Source: an uncultured beta proteobacterium
GTDB lineage: Bacteria; Pseudomonadota; Gammaproteobacteria; Burkholderiales; Burkholderiaceae
Direction of reading: 5' to 3'
NCBI GenBank assembly: GCA_903846025.1
Contig: CAIMZP010000056.1
Span: forward strand, 1-59,048
Length of the DNA stretch: 59,048 bases
Position 1 is the stretch's first letter; every line of letters starts with the position of its first letter. A model generated the notes under the pieces. It was not told where the DNA came from, did not search any database, and saw only the letters and a list, made by a program, of their open reading frames with translations. Positions 11,268-19,674 of this stretch are shown here, piece by piece. Both the position numbers and the translations under genes were made by a program.

Positions 11268-12107
11268 ATGGCGCTTCCCCCAACAATTCAGATGTCAAAC
11301 GCTTCTGTGCCCCTGGTGCACGAGGTAGAGATCATGGACGAGGCTGGACGCCGTAAAACGACCTTCATTCCTGGTGAGCGCCCTCTAACGATCTATTTGG
11401 ATAAGCGGGAGGTCGTGACTCTGATGACTCTGGGAAGCGCCCCTGAAGCCTTGGTTTTGGGTTATTTACGCAATCAGCGCCTAGTGGAATCTATCGACGA
11501 TATCGAGAGTATTCAGGTGGATTGGGAAACTGATTCGGCGGCTGTTAAAACCCGTCGGAGCACGGTTGATATTGATGCTCTTACGAGCAAGAGAGTGGTT
11601 ACCACTGGATGTGGGCAGGGTACGATGTTTGGAGGTTTGATAGAGGATATGGCGAAAATTCGCCTGCCCGACGGACCTCTTTTAACCCAAGAGGCGATTG
11701 TGAGTCTGATTGATGAGATTCGCGCCCATGACACTATTTATAAGAAATCAGGCTCTGTGCATGCCTGTGCTGTTTTTGAGCGGGATGGCAAAGAAGGAGT
11801 CCGTTTACTGCATTTTATTGAAGATGTGGGGCGCCACAATGCCGTTGACTCGATCTCTGGCCTCATGTGGCTAGCGGATAAACCCGGTAAGGATTTGATT
11901 TTCTTTACCACTGGGCGCCTCACCTCCGAGATGGTTATTAAAGGGGTCCAGATGGGTATTCCTTTCCTCTTAACCCGTTCCGGCGTAACTCTAATGGGCC
12001 TCGAGCTGGCTCGCCAAACTAACCTTACCCTCCTTTCTCGTTGCTCTGGAAAGCACTTCGAGATTTATAACGCGCCTGAAAGGGTGTTATTTACCCAGGC
12101 CGCTTAG
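11268..12107 (+). CDS. fdhD: Formate dehydrogenase accessory sulfurtransferase
   Basis: FdhD carries sulfur from the cysteine desulfurase to the molybdenum cofactor of formate dehydrogenases. The signature loop VTTGCGQGTMFGGL holds Cys115; the second cysteine of the E. coli C-x-x-C pair is absent. Further family blocks are SGSVHACAVF, EDVGRHNAVD and TTGRLTSEMV. Length (279 residues) is normal. An in-frame ATG eight codons later (11292) is an alternative start. Formate is released by the oxalate pathway encoded at 1570-4563, so a formate dehydrogenase elsewhere in the genome would be the client. Confidence 0.94.
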   Translation: MALPPTIQMSNASVPLVHEVEIMDEAGRRKTTFIPGERPLTIYLDKREVVTLMTLGSAPEALVLGYLRNQRLVESIDDIESIQVDWETDSAAVKTRRSTVDIDALTSKRVVTTGCGQGTMFGGLIEDMAKIRLPDGPLLTQEAIVSLIDEIRAHDTIYKKSGSVHACAVFERDGKEGVRLLHFIEDVGRHNAVDSISGLMWLADKPGKDLIFFTTGRLTSEMVIKGVQMGIPFLLTRSGVTLMGLELARQTNLTLLSRCSGKHFEIYNAPERVLFTQAA

Positions 12108-12192
12108 TTTTAAAATTACCCCAGGCGAAAATAAAAGGTTCAAAACCTATAATTTCATGGGCATGAGTCTGTGAAGGTTTTACAATTCGGCC

Positions 12193-12759
12193 ATGACTAT
12201 TAAATCAGACCACTGGATCCGCCGCATGGGCGAGCAAGGCATGATCAGCCCATTTGAACCTGGCCAAGTTCGTCAGGATGCCGACGGCAACAAGATTGTG
12301 AGTTACGGCACCTCAAGCTACGGATATGACATTCGTTGTGCTGATGAATTCAAGATTTTTACAAACATTAATAGCACCATCGTTGACCCCAAGAATTTTG
12401 ATGACAAATCCTTTGTTGATTTCAAGGGCCCGGTATGCATTATTCCTCCCAACTCATTTGCTTTGGCAAGAACGGTAGAGTATTTCAAAATCCCTCGCAG
12501 CGTTTTAACCGTTTGCGTGGGCAAGAGTACCTATGCACGTTGTGGGATTATTGTGAATGTCACGCCATTCGAGCCAGAATGGGAGGGTTATGTCACCCTC
12601 GAGTTTTCCAACACTACACCCCTGCCCGCTAAGATTTATGCTGGTGAGGGATGTGCACAAGTACTGTTCTTTGAGAGCGATGAAATCTGTGGCACATCAT
12701 ATAAGGATCGTGGTGGCAAATATCAGGGTCAAGTTGGTGTAACCCTGCCTAAAACTTAA
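12193..12759 (+). CDS. dcd: dCTP deaminase
   Basis: Deaminates dCTP to dUTP in pyrimidine deoxynucleotide synthesis. The 188 residues match the family. The dUTPase-like trimer fold is recognisable from SSYGYDIRC, the active-site block [24 protein letters not shown] with the catalytic Glu, and the C-terminal DRGGKYQGQ loop. The next gene starts 13 bases after its stop, so dcd appears to head an operon with the potassium channel and the decarboxylase. Confidence 0.97.
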   Translation: MTIKSDHWIRRMGEQGMISPFEPGQVRQDADGNKIVSYGTSSYGYDIRCADEFKIFTNINSTIVDPKNFDDKSFVDFKGPVCIIPPNSFALARTVEYFKIPRSVLTVCVGKSTYARCGIIVNVTPFEPEWEGYVTLEFSNTTPLPAKIYAGEGCAQVLFFESDEICGTSYKDRGGKYQGQVGVTLPKT

Positions 12760-12772
12760 GTTATCTGCCGCA

Positions 12773-13687
12773 GTGAGTGACTTTCGTTTAGGCCGCCGCC
12801 CAGAGCGGATTAATCTAGAGGATTATAGAAAGACTCTCACGAAGTCATCGCTGGCCCGCCCTGAAAATGATTTCTATCATTGGCTACTGGGAACGAGTTG
12901 GACCCAGTTCCTACTCTTAGTGATTTTTGTTTACCTCTCCACAAACCTAATTTTTGCATTTGCTTATTTGGCTTGTGGTCCTGGTGCAATCACTCAGGCT
13001 CAACCTGGATCTTTGGTCGATGTCTTTTTCTTTAGTGTGCAAACCATGGCTACGATTGGTTATGGTCAGATGACTCCAGTTGGGCATTGGCCCAATTCAA
13101 TTGTTACCTTTGAGGCATTTTTCGGAATTGTGTATTCCGCATTAACTACCGGCTTGGCTTTTGCCCGCTTTACACGGCCCACTGCAGGGGTACATTTTTC
13201 CAAAGTAGCGGTGGTCGGAAGTCATAATGGCGCAAAAACATTTAAATTTCGCGTTGCTAATGGCCGAAGCTCTCATATTGTTGAGGCGCAACTACGCCTA
13301 TGGTTAATTGCAGAAAGTATGACTGCCGAAGGGGAGCGCTATCGTCGCTCAATCGAGCTACCTTTAGATCGACCTGAAAGTCCTGTCTTTTCTCTTACTT
13401 GGACGGCCATGCATAACCTAGATAAGACAAGCCCTTTGACGGAGTACTTAAACCAAGGTGTCTCCAACCAGAATTGGCATCTATTAGTCACATTTACTGG
13501 TTACCATGAGAGCTTGGCAAATCAAGTTTATGCGCGGCACGTTTATTTGCCGGGAGACGTGCAGCAAAATGCGACATTTGTGGATATAGTCACAGTTTCG
13601 CCAGATGGTGGTCGGGTAATTGATCTGACCAATTTTGAGAAGTGGGTTCCGAATTCTTCGGACAAGTCAGCAGGAGAGTTTGCATGA
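12773..13687 (+). CDS. Inward-rectifier potassium channel (KirBac type)
   Basis: A 304-residue channel subunit with two membrane helices (about 43-66 and 108-130) around a pore loop with the selectivity filter TIGYG (94-98), followed by the Kir cytoplasmic immunoglobulin-like domain (about 140-290). ARFTRP after the second helix is the Kir gating linker. Aligned on that linker, the position of the rectification-controlling acid of animal Kir2.1 is Ser122. The start is GTG. The stop codon overlaps the ATG of the decarboxylase by four bases. Forms a tetrameric inner-membrane pore. Confidence 0.92.
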   Translation: MSDFRLGRRPERINLEDYRKTLTKSSLARPENDFYHWLLGTSWTQFLLLVIFVYLSTNLIFAFAYLACGPGAITQAQPGSLVDVFFFSVQTMATIGYGQMTPVGHWPNSIVTFEAFFGIVYSALTTGLAFARFTRPTAGVHFSKVAVVGSHNGAKTFKFRVANGRSSHIVEAQLRLWLIAESMTAEGERYRRSIELPLDRPESPVFSLTWTAMHNLDKTSPLTEYLNQGVSNQNWHLLVTFTGYHESLANQVYARHVYLPGDVQQNATFVDIVTVSPDGGRVIDLTNFEKWVPNSSDKSAGEFA

Positions 13688-15951
13688 AATTTCGTTTCCC
13701 AATCATCATTATTGATGAGGATTTTCGTTCGGAAAACATTTCTGGATCAGGTATTCGTGATTTAGCCGAAGCGATCGAAACTGAAGGCATGGAAGTTATT
13801 GGCCTAACGAGTTATGGTGATCTAACTTCCTTTGCCCAGCAAGCTTCTCGCGCTTCTTGTTTTATTGTTTCGATTGATGATGAGGAATTTATTTCTGATT
13901 CAGAAGACCATGATTTGCCTGCTTTAAATAACTTACGCGCCTTTTTGATTGAGGTTCGCAAGCGTAATGAAGATATTCCTATCTTCTTGTATGGCGAAAC
14001 CCGTACATCACGTCATATGCCCAATGATATTTTGCGTGAGTTACATGGTTTTATTCATATGAATGAAGACACCCCTGAATTCATGGCGCGTCACATCATT
14101 CGTGAAGCCAAGGTTTACCTTGAGTCGTTGGCGCCGCCATTTTTCCGCGCATTAACCAATTACGCTTCTGAAGGATCTTACTCTTGGCATTGCCCAGGAC
14201 ACTCTGGTGGCGTGGCTTTCTTAAAGAGTCCAGTGGGGCGTATGTTCCATCAGTTCTTTGGTGAAAATATGTTGCGCGCTGACGTTTGTAATGCAGTTGA
14301 GGAATTAGGTCAATTACTCGACCATACTGGCCCAGTATTGCAAAGTGAACGTAATGCTGCCCGCATCTTTAATGCCGACCATTTGTTCTTTGTAACCAAT
14401 GGCACATCTACTTCAAACAAGATTGTTTGGCACTCTACGGTTGCTCCTGGCGACGTTGTTTTGGTTGACCGTAATTGTCATAAGTCCGTGATTCATTCAA
14501 TCACCATGATGGGCGCGATCCCAATCTTTTTGATGCCCACCCGTAATCACCTTGGCATTATTGGCCCTATCCCTAAAGAAGAGTTTGAGTGGAAGAACAT
14601 CAAGAAAAAAATTGATGCCAATCCATTTATTAAAAACAAGGATGTTATTCCTCGGGTGATGACGCTGACGCAAAGTACTTACGACGGCATTGTGTACAAC
14701 GTTGAAATGATTAAAGAAATGCTCGATGGAAAAGTCGACTCTCTGCACTTTGATGAAGCGTGGTTGCCGCATGCAGCTTTCCATCCTTTTTATAAGGATA
14801 TGCACGCCATAGGCCCAGACCGTAAGCGTACTAAAAAAAGCTTGATGTTTGCTACCCAATCTACCCATAAGTTGTTGGCTGGTCTTTCGCAAGCTTCACA
14901 AGTGTTAGTCCAAGATGCCGATGAGTGTAAGCTTGATCGGGATTGTTTTAATGAGGCTTATCTCATGCACACTTCAACCAGCCCGCAGTACGCCATCATT
15001 GCCTCATGCGATGTTTCAGCTGCCATGATGGAATCTCCTGGCGGTACCACTCTCGTAGAAGAATCGATTGCTGAAGCGCTAGATTTCCGTCGCGCCATGC
15101 GCGAAGTTGATGATAAGTTCGGCGCTGATTGGTGGTTTAAGGTTTGGGGTCCAGATCATTTGGCAGAAGAAGGTATTGGCGAGCGCTCAGATTGGATTCT
15201 AGAGCCTTCCGCTACTTGGCATGATTTTGGCAAGCTAGCCAAAGATTTCAATATGCTCGATCCCATTAAGGCAACAGTCGTTACCCCTGGCTTAGATATT
15301 GAAGGTAACTTTGGCTCCATGGGCATTCCTGCAAGCATCGTCACTAAATATTTGGCTGAACATGGCATCATCGTAGAGAAGTGTGGTCTGTACTCCTTCT
15401 TCATTATGTTTACTATTGGTATTACTAAAGGACGTTGGAATACCCTGGTAACTGAGTTGCAGCAGTTTAAAGATCATTTTGATAAAAATGCCCCCCTGTG
15501 GAAAGTCTTGCCTGAGTTTGTGGGCAAGCATCCACGCTATGAGCGCGTTGGTTTAAAAGATATCTGCCAACAAATTCATGAGTTCTACAAGAGTCGTGAT
15601 GTCGCGCGCATGACTACCGAGATGTATACCTCTGATATGGTGCCTGCCATGATGCCTTCAGAAGCATGGGCAAAGATGGCGCATAAAGAAGTCGATCGCG
15701 TACCTTTGGATGCGTTAGATGGTCGGGTGACTGCCATGTTAGTAACACCTTATCCTCCTGGAATTCCATTGCTGATCCCTGGTGAACGTTTTAATAAACG
15801 TATCATTGATTATCTCTATTTTGCACGTGACTTTAATGAGAAGTTTCCAGGATTTGAAACGGACATCCATGGCTTGGTAAAAGGGGAAGCCGATGGCCGC
15901 TCTGAGTTTTATGTCGATTGCGTTCGACAAGAACGTGATATCACTCTTTAA
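13684..15951 (+). CDS. Orn/Lys/Arg decarboxylase, large PLP (fold-I) type
   Basis: A 755-residue PLP enzyme, equal in length to E. coli AdiA. Domains in order: N-terminal response-regulator-like wing domain (1-130), PLP core with SWHCPGHSGGVAF, the aspartate block LHFDEAW and the Schiff-base lysine in STHKLLAGLSQAS, then the C-terminal domain with YPPGIPLLIPGE. The product is agmatine, cadaverine or putrescine; the substrate cannot be fixed from sequence, arginine being the best guess. I chose the ATG at 13684 because AGGAGAG lies just upstream and it overlaps the channel stop codon. Decarboxylation consumes protons, so acid resistance or polyamine supply are both possible. Confidence 0.92.
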   Translation: MKFRFPIIIIDEDFRSENISGSGIRDLAEAIETEGMEVIGLTSYGDLTSFAQQASRASCFIVSIDDEEFISDSEDHDLPALNNLRAFLIEVRKRNEDIPIFLYGETRTSRHMPNDILRELHGFIHMNEDTPEFMARHIIREAKVYLESLAPPFFRALTNYASEGSYSWHCPGHSGGVAFLKSPVGRMFHQFFGENMLRADVCNAVEELGQLLDHTGPVLQSERNAARIFNADHLFFVTNGTSTSNKIVWHSTVAPGDVVLVDRNCHKSVIHSITMMGAIPIFLMPTRNHLGIIGPIPKEEFEWKNIKKKIDANPFIKNKDVIPRVMTLTQSTYDGIVYNVEMIKEMLDGKVDSLHFDEAWLPHAAFHPFYKDMHAIGPDRKRTKKSLMFATQSTHKLLAGLSQASQVLVQDADECKLDRDCFNEAYLMHTSTSPQYAIIASCDVSAAMMESPGGTTLVEESIAEALDFRRAMREVDDKFGADWWFKVWGPDHLAEEGIGERSDWILEPSATWHDFGKLAKDFNMLDPIKATVVTPGLDIEGNFGSMGIPASIVTKYLAEHGIIVEKCGLYSFFIMFTIGITKGRWNTLVTELQQFKDHFDKNAPLWKVLPEFVGKHPRYERVGLKDICQQIHEFYKSRDVARMTTEMYTSDMVPAMMPSEAWAKMAHKEVDRVPLDALDGRVTAMLVTPYPPGIPLLIPGERFNKRIIDYLYFARDFNEKFPGFETDIHGLVKGEADGRSEFYVDCVRQERDITL

Positions 15952-16015
15952 GGCATAAATCTCAGCATGAAATAGCTGGGGTTTATTGCTGCGCCCTTGC
16001 TTGAGGTATTGGCAC

Positions 16016-16303
16016 TTAGCTTTCTAGCACCACGAATTCTCCCGCCCAAACCTTTTCTCTAAATTGAGAGAAAGACAAAAAGGCTGAATTTTGTCCTTTG
16101 AGAAGAACTTCAATCTCTCCGTCTGGTGTGAGGTTGGCTAAATATTGCCCAGCTGGAAATAAAATTTTTAGGCTGCTATTGCCTATGCTGGCTGGAGTAA
16201 GCAATGCTAGAGCTTTGGTGATTTCGATGCGCATACCGTATCTTAGATGCTCATCAGTAGCCGAAAAAATGGGCTGCACAATTAAGCAAGTTTTTTGCAC
16301 CAT
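16016..16303 (-). CDS. Hypothetical small protein
   Basis: A possible 95-residue protein with no family I recognise. The composition is ordinary for a soluble protein (FLSFSQFREKVWAGEFVVLES at the C-terminus) and the reading frame fits the local codon use better than the opposite-strand frame at 16098-16346. The ribosome-binding site before the ATG at 16303 is poor; an internal ATG at residue 24 (16234) is an alternative start. It lies alone between the decarboxylase and the PII gene. Confidence 0.45.
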   Translation of the reverse strand: MVQKTCLIVQPIFSATDEHLRYGMRIEITKALALLTPASIGNSSLKILFPAGQYLANLTPDGEIEVLLKGQNSAFLSFSQFREKVWAGEFVVLES

Positions 16304-16355
16304 TTTGGAAATGTTAATTGTCTATGGGGCTTTGAGTGTTGTGTAAATGAGGTTT

Positions 16356-16372
16356 TGCACAGCTTCAGTGCA
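16356..16372. promoter_or_regulatory. NtrC-like site upstream of the PII gene
   Basis: TGCAC-AGCTTCA-GTGCA is a 17-base inverted repeat that keeps the GCAC-N7-GTGC core of NtrC enhancer sites. It lies 84 bases upstream of the PII ATG. I could not find a convincing sigma-54 -24/-12 element between the two, so the promoter type stays open. Confidence 0.45.
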
Positions 16373-16455
16373 TTCCAGTTTACTTGCGCTCCATCGAGTT
16401 GATATTGTGTAATCACGATGCCACTTTTTGTAGTCACCAACCACTTTCTTTCATC

Positions 16456-16794
16456 ATGAAACTAATCACTGCAATCATTAAGCCCTTTAAGTTGGATGAC
16501 GTGCATGAGGCCCTATCTCATATTGGGATTAACGGTATGACCTCATATGATGTCAGGGGTTTTGGCAGGCAAAATGGACATACTGAGCTTTATAGAGGCG
16601 CAGAGTATGTAATTGATTTTATTTTGAAATTAAAAATTCAAGTTGCAGTGGAGGATGGAATGCTAGATAGCGCACTTAATGCTATTGCAAAAGCCGCTTA
16701 CACAGGCAAGATTGGCGATGGCAAGGTTTTCGTATCCCATATCGATGATGCTGTCAGAATACGGACCGGTGAAAGTGGCGCAGTCGCACTTTAA
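16456..16794 (+). CDS. glnK: PII-family nitrogen regulatory protein
   Basis: A 112-residue PII signal protein. The start MKLITAIIKPFKLDDV is the family N-terminus, which fixes the ATG at 16456 rather than an upstream one. The T-loop carries the uridylylation site Tyr51 in YRGAEYVIDF, and the C-terminal TGKIGDGKVFV is the ATP-binding B-loop. PII trimers read 2-oxoglutarate and ATP/ADP and act on ammonium transport, GlnE and NtrB. No amtB follows, so GlnK versus GlnB is uncertain. An NtrC-like site upstream supports nitrogen-controlled expression. Confidence 0.9.
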   Translation: MKLITAIIKPFKLDDVHEALSHIGINGMTSYDVRGFGRQNGHTELYRGAEYVIDFILKLKIQVAVEDGMLDSALNAIAKAAYTGKIGDGKVFVSHIDDAVRIRTGESGAVAL

Positions 16795-16798
16795 AGTA

Positions 16799-17392
16799 TT
16801 AAAAAATAGAAGTGTATGAGCGAGCATCTGGTCTCTGCTTATTTGGCTTATGAGTAAAAATCATCCCAATCGTAATAAAGCAAAGTGGATCTTCTAGTTC
16901 CTCTAGAGAGAAAAGGATTCTCATTTTTTGACTGTAAAGAGTTTTTCCGCTCGATAGCCCTGAACCAAAACCCAAGGCATTAGCCATTAATAAAACATTT
17001 TGAATTGCGCATCCAGCGGAAATGAGTTTTTCTTGTTTTGGAATATCGCCTGATTCGCCATTTAATTTTACAGTTGCCAATAGGAGTAGCGGGCCTCGAA
17101 AGGCTTTTTGGCGAGCCTCTTCAATTTGAGTTGGGCTTGCTCCCGAGTCTCTTTCAATCAAGTCATCGGCAAATAAATCCCCTAACAAATGACGACTTTC
17201 TTTACTCACCTCATAAAAATGCCATGGCGTTATTTTTCCGTGATCAGGGGCAGCACCAGCTGCATTCATAATTTCCAAATATTGGGATGCATCTGGACCG
17301 GGCGCAATCAGCCTTTTGGGTGATATATGCTGGCGACTATGAATCAGCTCTTTTGCAAGCCCAGAAATAGAGTCTGATAGTTTAGAAACCAA
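16799..17392 (-). CDS. Nitroreductase-family protein
   Basis: A 197-residue FMN-dependent oxidoreductase of the nitroreductase superfamily, closest in layout to the short YdjA type. Visible blocks are [16 protein letters not shown] (FMN phosphate site), [12 protein letters not shown] and [24 protein letters not shown]. The physiological substrate of these enzymes is usually unknown. Its start overlaps the end of the DUF1348 gene by eleven bases, indicating cotranscription. It converges on the PII gene with four bases between stop codons. Confidence 0.85.
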   Translation of the reverse strand: MVSKLSDSISGLAKELIHSRQHISPKRLIAPGPDASQYLEIMNAAGAAPDHGKITPWHFYEVSKESRHLLGDLFADDLIERDSGASPTQIEEARQKAFRGPLLLLATVKLNGESGDIPKQEKLISAGCAIQNVLLMANALGFGSGLSSGKTLYSQKMRILFSLEELEDPLCFITIGMIFTHKPNKQRPDARSYTSIF

Positions 17393-17849
17393 AGTGACTT
17401 AATCCCGGATGATCATCGGGTCTTCTACCTAGTGACCAAAAAAATTTGCGTTCTGATTCTTTGATGGGTAAGTCATTAATGCTGGCAAACCGTCGCATCA
17501 TATAACCATCCACATTAAATTCCCAGTTCTCATTACCAAAGCTACGTGTCCAGTTGCCTGAATCATCGTGACACTCATAGGCAAAACGGACTGCAATACG
17601 GTTTTCAGTAAATGCCCAGAGCTCTTTAATTAATCGATAATCTAGTTCTTTTGCCCATTTACGTTGGAGTAACTCCTGGACTTGTTCGCGACCTTTTGGG
17701 AATTCAGTCCGATTCCTCCAAACGGTATCCTCTGTGTAGACTAGCGAAACTTTTTCTGGATCGCGCGTATTCCAGGCATCCTCAGCCATGCGTATCTTCA
17801 GAATTGCAGTTTCTTCGGTAAAGGGTGGCAGCGGGGGTTTGTGGTCCAT
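17382..17849 (-). CDS. DUF1348 / NTF2-like protein
   Basis: A 155-residue protein of the DUF1348 group in the SnoaL/NTF2-like fold: [38 protein letters not shown] and [15 protein letters not shown] are the conserved stretches. No catalytic activity is established for the family. It overlaps the nitroreductase gene downstream, so the two may act on the same small molecule. The ATG at 17849 leaves a 97-base divergent gap to the HPP-CBS gene. Confidence 0.88.
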   Translation of the reverse strand: MDHKPPLPPFTEETAILKIRMAEDAWNTRDPEKVSLVYTEDTVWRNRTEFPKGREQVQELLQRKWAKELDYRLIKELWAFTENRIAVRFAYECHDDSGNWTRSFGNENWEFNVDGYMMRRFASINDLPIKESERKFFWSLGRRPDDHPGLSHFGF

Positions 17850-17946
17850 GAAAGTCTCTTTTAATAAGGTGTCCTATGTGCATAACAATATACAAATTAC
17901 TGCCTACAATGGGGTGTGAACCGTCATTTTTTGGTGCATTAAAATC

Positions 17947-19107
17947 ATGAAGTTACCGAAAGCCCATTTGCGACAATTTTTAAATCAATTTTTTGCTACA
18001 TTTTTGCCAGAGGCTAGCTCTATTTCTTGGTTTGAGCGCTTGAGATCCGCTTTTGGGGTTGCGCTAGGTTTGGCGATCATTGTTGGATTCGGATTATGGT
18101 TACCAAACTTAAGCAATGCTTCTGTTTGGATTATCGCCTCTATTGGTGCCAGTGCGTTCTTGGTTTTTGTATTGCCTTCAAGCCCGATGGCACAGCCTTG
18201 GGCAATTGTGGGCGGTAACTGCGTCTGTGCTTTAGTAGCGCTGACATGTGCGCATTTGGTTCATGAGGTTGCCTTTTTAATACCCTTATCAGTTGGACTT
18301 GCTATTTTGGCGATGTTTGTGATGCGCTGTTTGCATCCGCCAGCAGCCTCTTTGGCCTTATTGATTCCCCTTGCAGGATTAATGGATTATCAATTTGTGA
18401 TATTTCCAGTGCTTAGCAACTCTGTATTGCTAGTTCTTGCTGGGGTTATTTATAACTCGCTTACTGGAAAGTCATATCCACATAGACCAAAAACAATTCC
18501 CGCAACCAGCCCCCTACAAAAAAGGGATCGTAAGATTGAAGATCTCGAAATCGATGCAGTTCTCGCAAGATACAACGAAGTTTTAGATATTAGCAAAGGG
18601 GATTTAGCTAACCTGATATCGCAAGTCGAGCACGGGGCATACCAAAAGAAATTGCAAAGCATGCAGTGTAAAAGCATCATGTCCACCGAAGTCCAGTATG
18701 TCAACATGGACTCCCCCTTGGATCAGGCATGGAAATTATTACGAAATCATCATGTGAAGGCGCTCCCAGTAATTGATGGTGCTAGACGGGTTCTTGGAAT
18801 CATTACTATGGAAGATTTTATTAAAAGTGCAGCGATTGATTTTGACCAAAGCTTCGGTCAGCGCATCAGGGGTTTTATGCGAACTGCAATTCCTGGTTTA
18901 AATATCCTGCCCAATGCCGTAGGGCAGGTAATGACAAAACCAGTGAGAGTAATTAGTGAAGATCGAAACATGCTTGATCTTGCTGAGATCTTTTGTGGTG
19001 ATGGGCATCATCACATTCCGGTAATTAATGCCGATAAGGCATTGGTAGGAATGATCACTCAATCTGATTTTGTTAAGGCAATCGACCAGTCTATTGATAT
19101 TCGATAA
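17947..19107 (+). CDS. HPP-family membrane protein with C-terminal CBS domains
   Basis: A 386-residue protein. The N-terminal half has four or more membrane helices and the family motif HPP at residues 130-132 (MRCLHPPAASLALL). The C-terminal half carries a tandem CBS pair (about 238-380), each with a D-x-x-L or D-x-A-x-x-LL...HHVKALPV / HHHIPV pattern, which normally bind adenine nucleotides and gate the attached domain. The transported substrate is unknown; some HPP proteins of plants and cyanobacteria carry nitrite. It converges on a second, CBS-free HPP gene 50 bases downstream. Confidence 0.88.
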   Translation: MKLPKAHLRQFLNQFFATFLPEASSISWFERLRSAFGVALGLAIIVGFGLWLPNLSNASVWIIASIGASAFLVFVLPSSPMAQPWAIVGGNCVCALVALTCAHLVHEVAFLIPLSVGLAILAMFVMRCLHPPAASLALLIPLAGLMDYQFVIFPVLSNSVLLVLAGVIYNSLTGKSYPHRPKTIPATSPLQKRDRKIEDLEIDAVLARYNEVLDISKGDLANLISQVEHGAYQKKLQSMQCKSIMSTEVQYVNMDSPLDQAWKLLRNHHVKALPVIDGARRVLGIITMEDFIKSAAIDFDQSFGQRIRGFMRTAIPGLNILPNAVGQVMTKPVRVISEDRNMLDLAEIFCGDGHHHIPVINADKALVGMITQSDFVKAIDQSIDIR

Positions 19108-19157
19108 GTAAAAACTTGCAACAGCAAAATTACTTGATCCCATCAGAGAGCCAGTCC

Positions 19158-19670
19158 TCAGGATCCCCAGACGCTCCAGTCATTTGATTGCGGTGATGGT
19201 GCATTCCACTTAACTGGGTAATGCAGTGCTTTTCCCGGGGTAAGTCTGCTCCAAATCGCAGCAACTACCGCAAGAATAAACACTCCTAATAAAACCACTT
19301 CAAGTAAGTGTGAAAATCCCGCATGAGCTTGAATCATGATTAACGGATTGGCGCCTGCTGGTGGATGTACGGTCTGAGTTAGGAGCAGGGTTGCTAGTGT
19401 AAGAACCTCCGCCAGTAAATATACCCATAAAGCATCGCCAAAAAATTGATAAGAAATAATCCCTATAAGGGCGCTAATAAGGTGTCCACCAAAAAGGGCT
19501 CGTGGCTGCGCTGCTGGTGCGCCTGTTAGCCCAAACAAAAATATGGTAGAGCCGCCAAGTGAGGCTAATAAAAGAGGTGAGGTGGCAGACTTAGTGAAAA
19601 ATAGAGCCACTCCAAGCGCAATAGAAGCACCTGCAGAAATCCACAATAACCGTGCGACTACTTTTCTCAT
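19158..19670 (-). CDS. HPP-family membrane protein, candidate nitrite transporter
   Basis: A 170-residue protein with four predicted membrane helices (about 8-26, 33-50, 62-98, 122-140) and the motif TVHPPAGANPL (HPP at 102-104). It starts four bases after the ybiB stop codon and so is the last gene of the nitrate/nitrite reductase operon. HPP proteins of chloroplasts and cyanobacteria have been shown to move nitrite. Operon position plus family suggests nitrite or nitrate handling here; this is inference. Confidence 0.85.
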   Translation of the reverse strand: MRKVVARLLWISAGASIALGVALFFTKSATSPLLLASLGGSTIFLFGLTGAPAAQPRALFGGHLISALIGIISYQFFGDALWVYLLAEVLTLATLLLTQTVHPPAGANPLIMIQAHAGFSHLLEVVLLGVFILAVVAAIWSRLTPGKALHYPVKWNAPSPQSNDWSVWGS

Positions 19671-19674
19671 AGAC

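Noticed and set aside
15961..15985. Possible terminator CTCAGC...GCTGGG after the decarboxylase
   Set aside because: Only a 6-bp stem with a wobble pair and no real T run, so too weak to call.
16098..16346. Plus-strand 82-codon frame opposite the hypothetical gene
   Set aside because: Poor codon use and no ribosome site; the minus-strand frame is the better candidate, though itself weak.
16380..16455. Sigma-54 promoter for the PII gene
   Set aside because: No TGGCAC-N5-TTGC match with correct spacing; TGCCACTTTTTG is only a partial resemblance.
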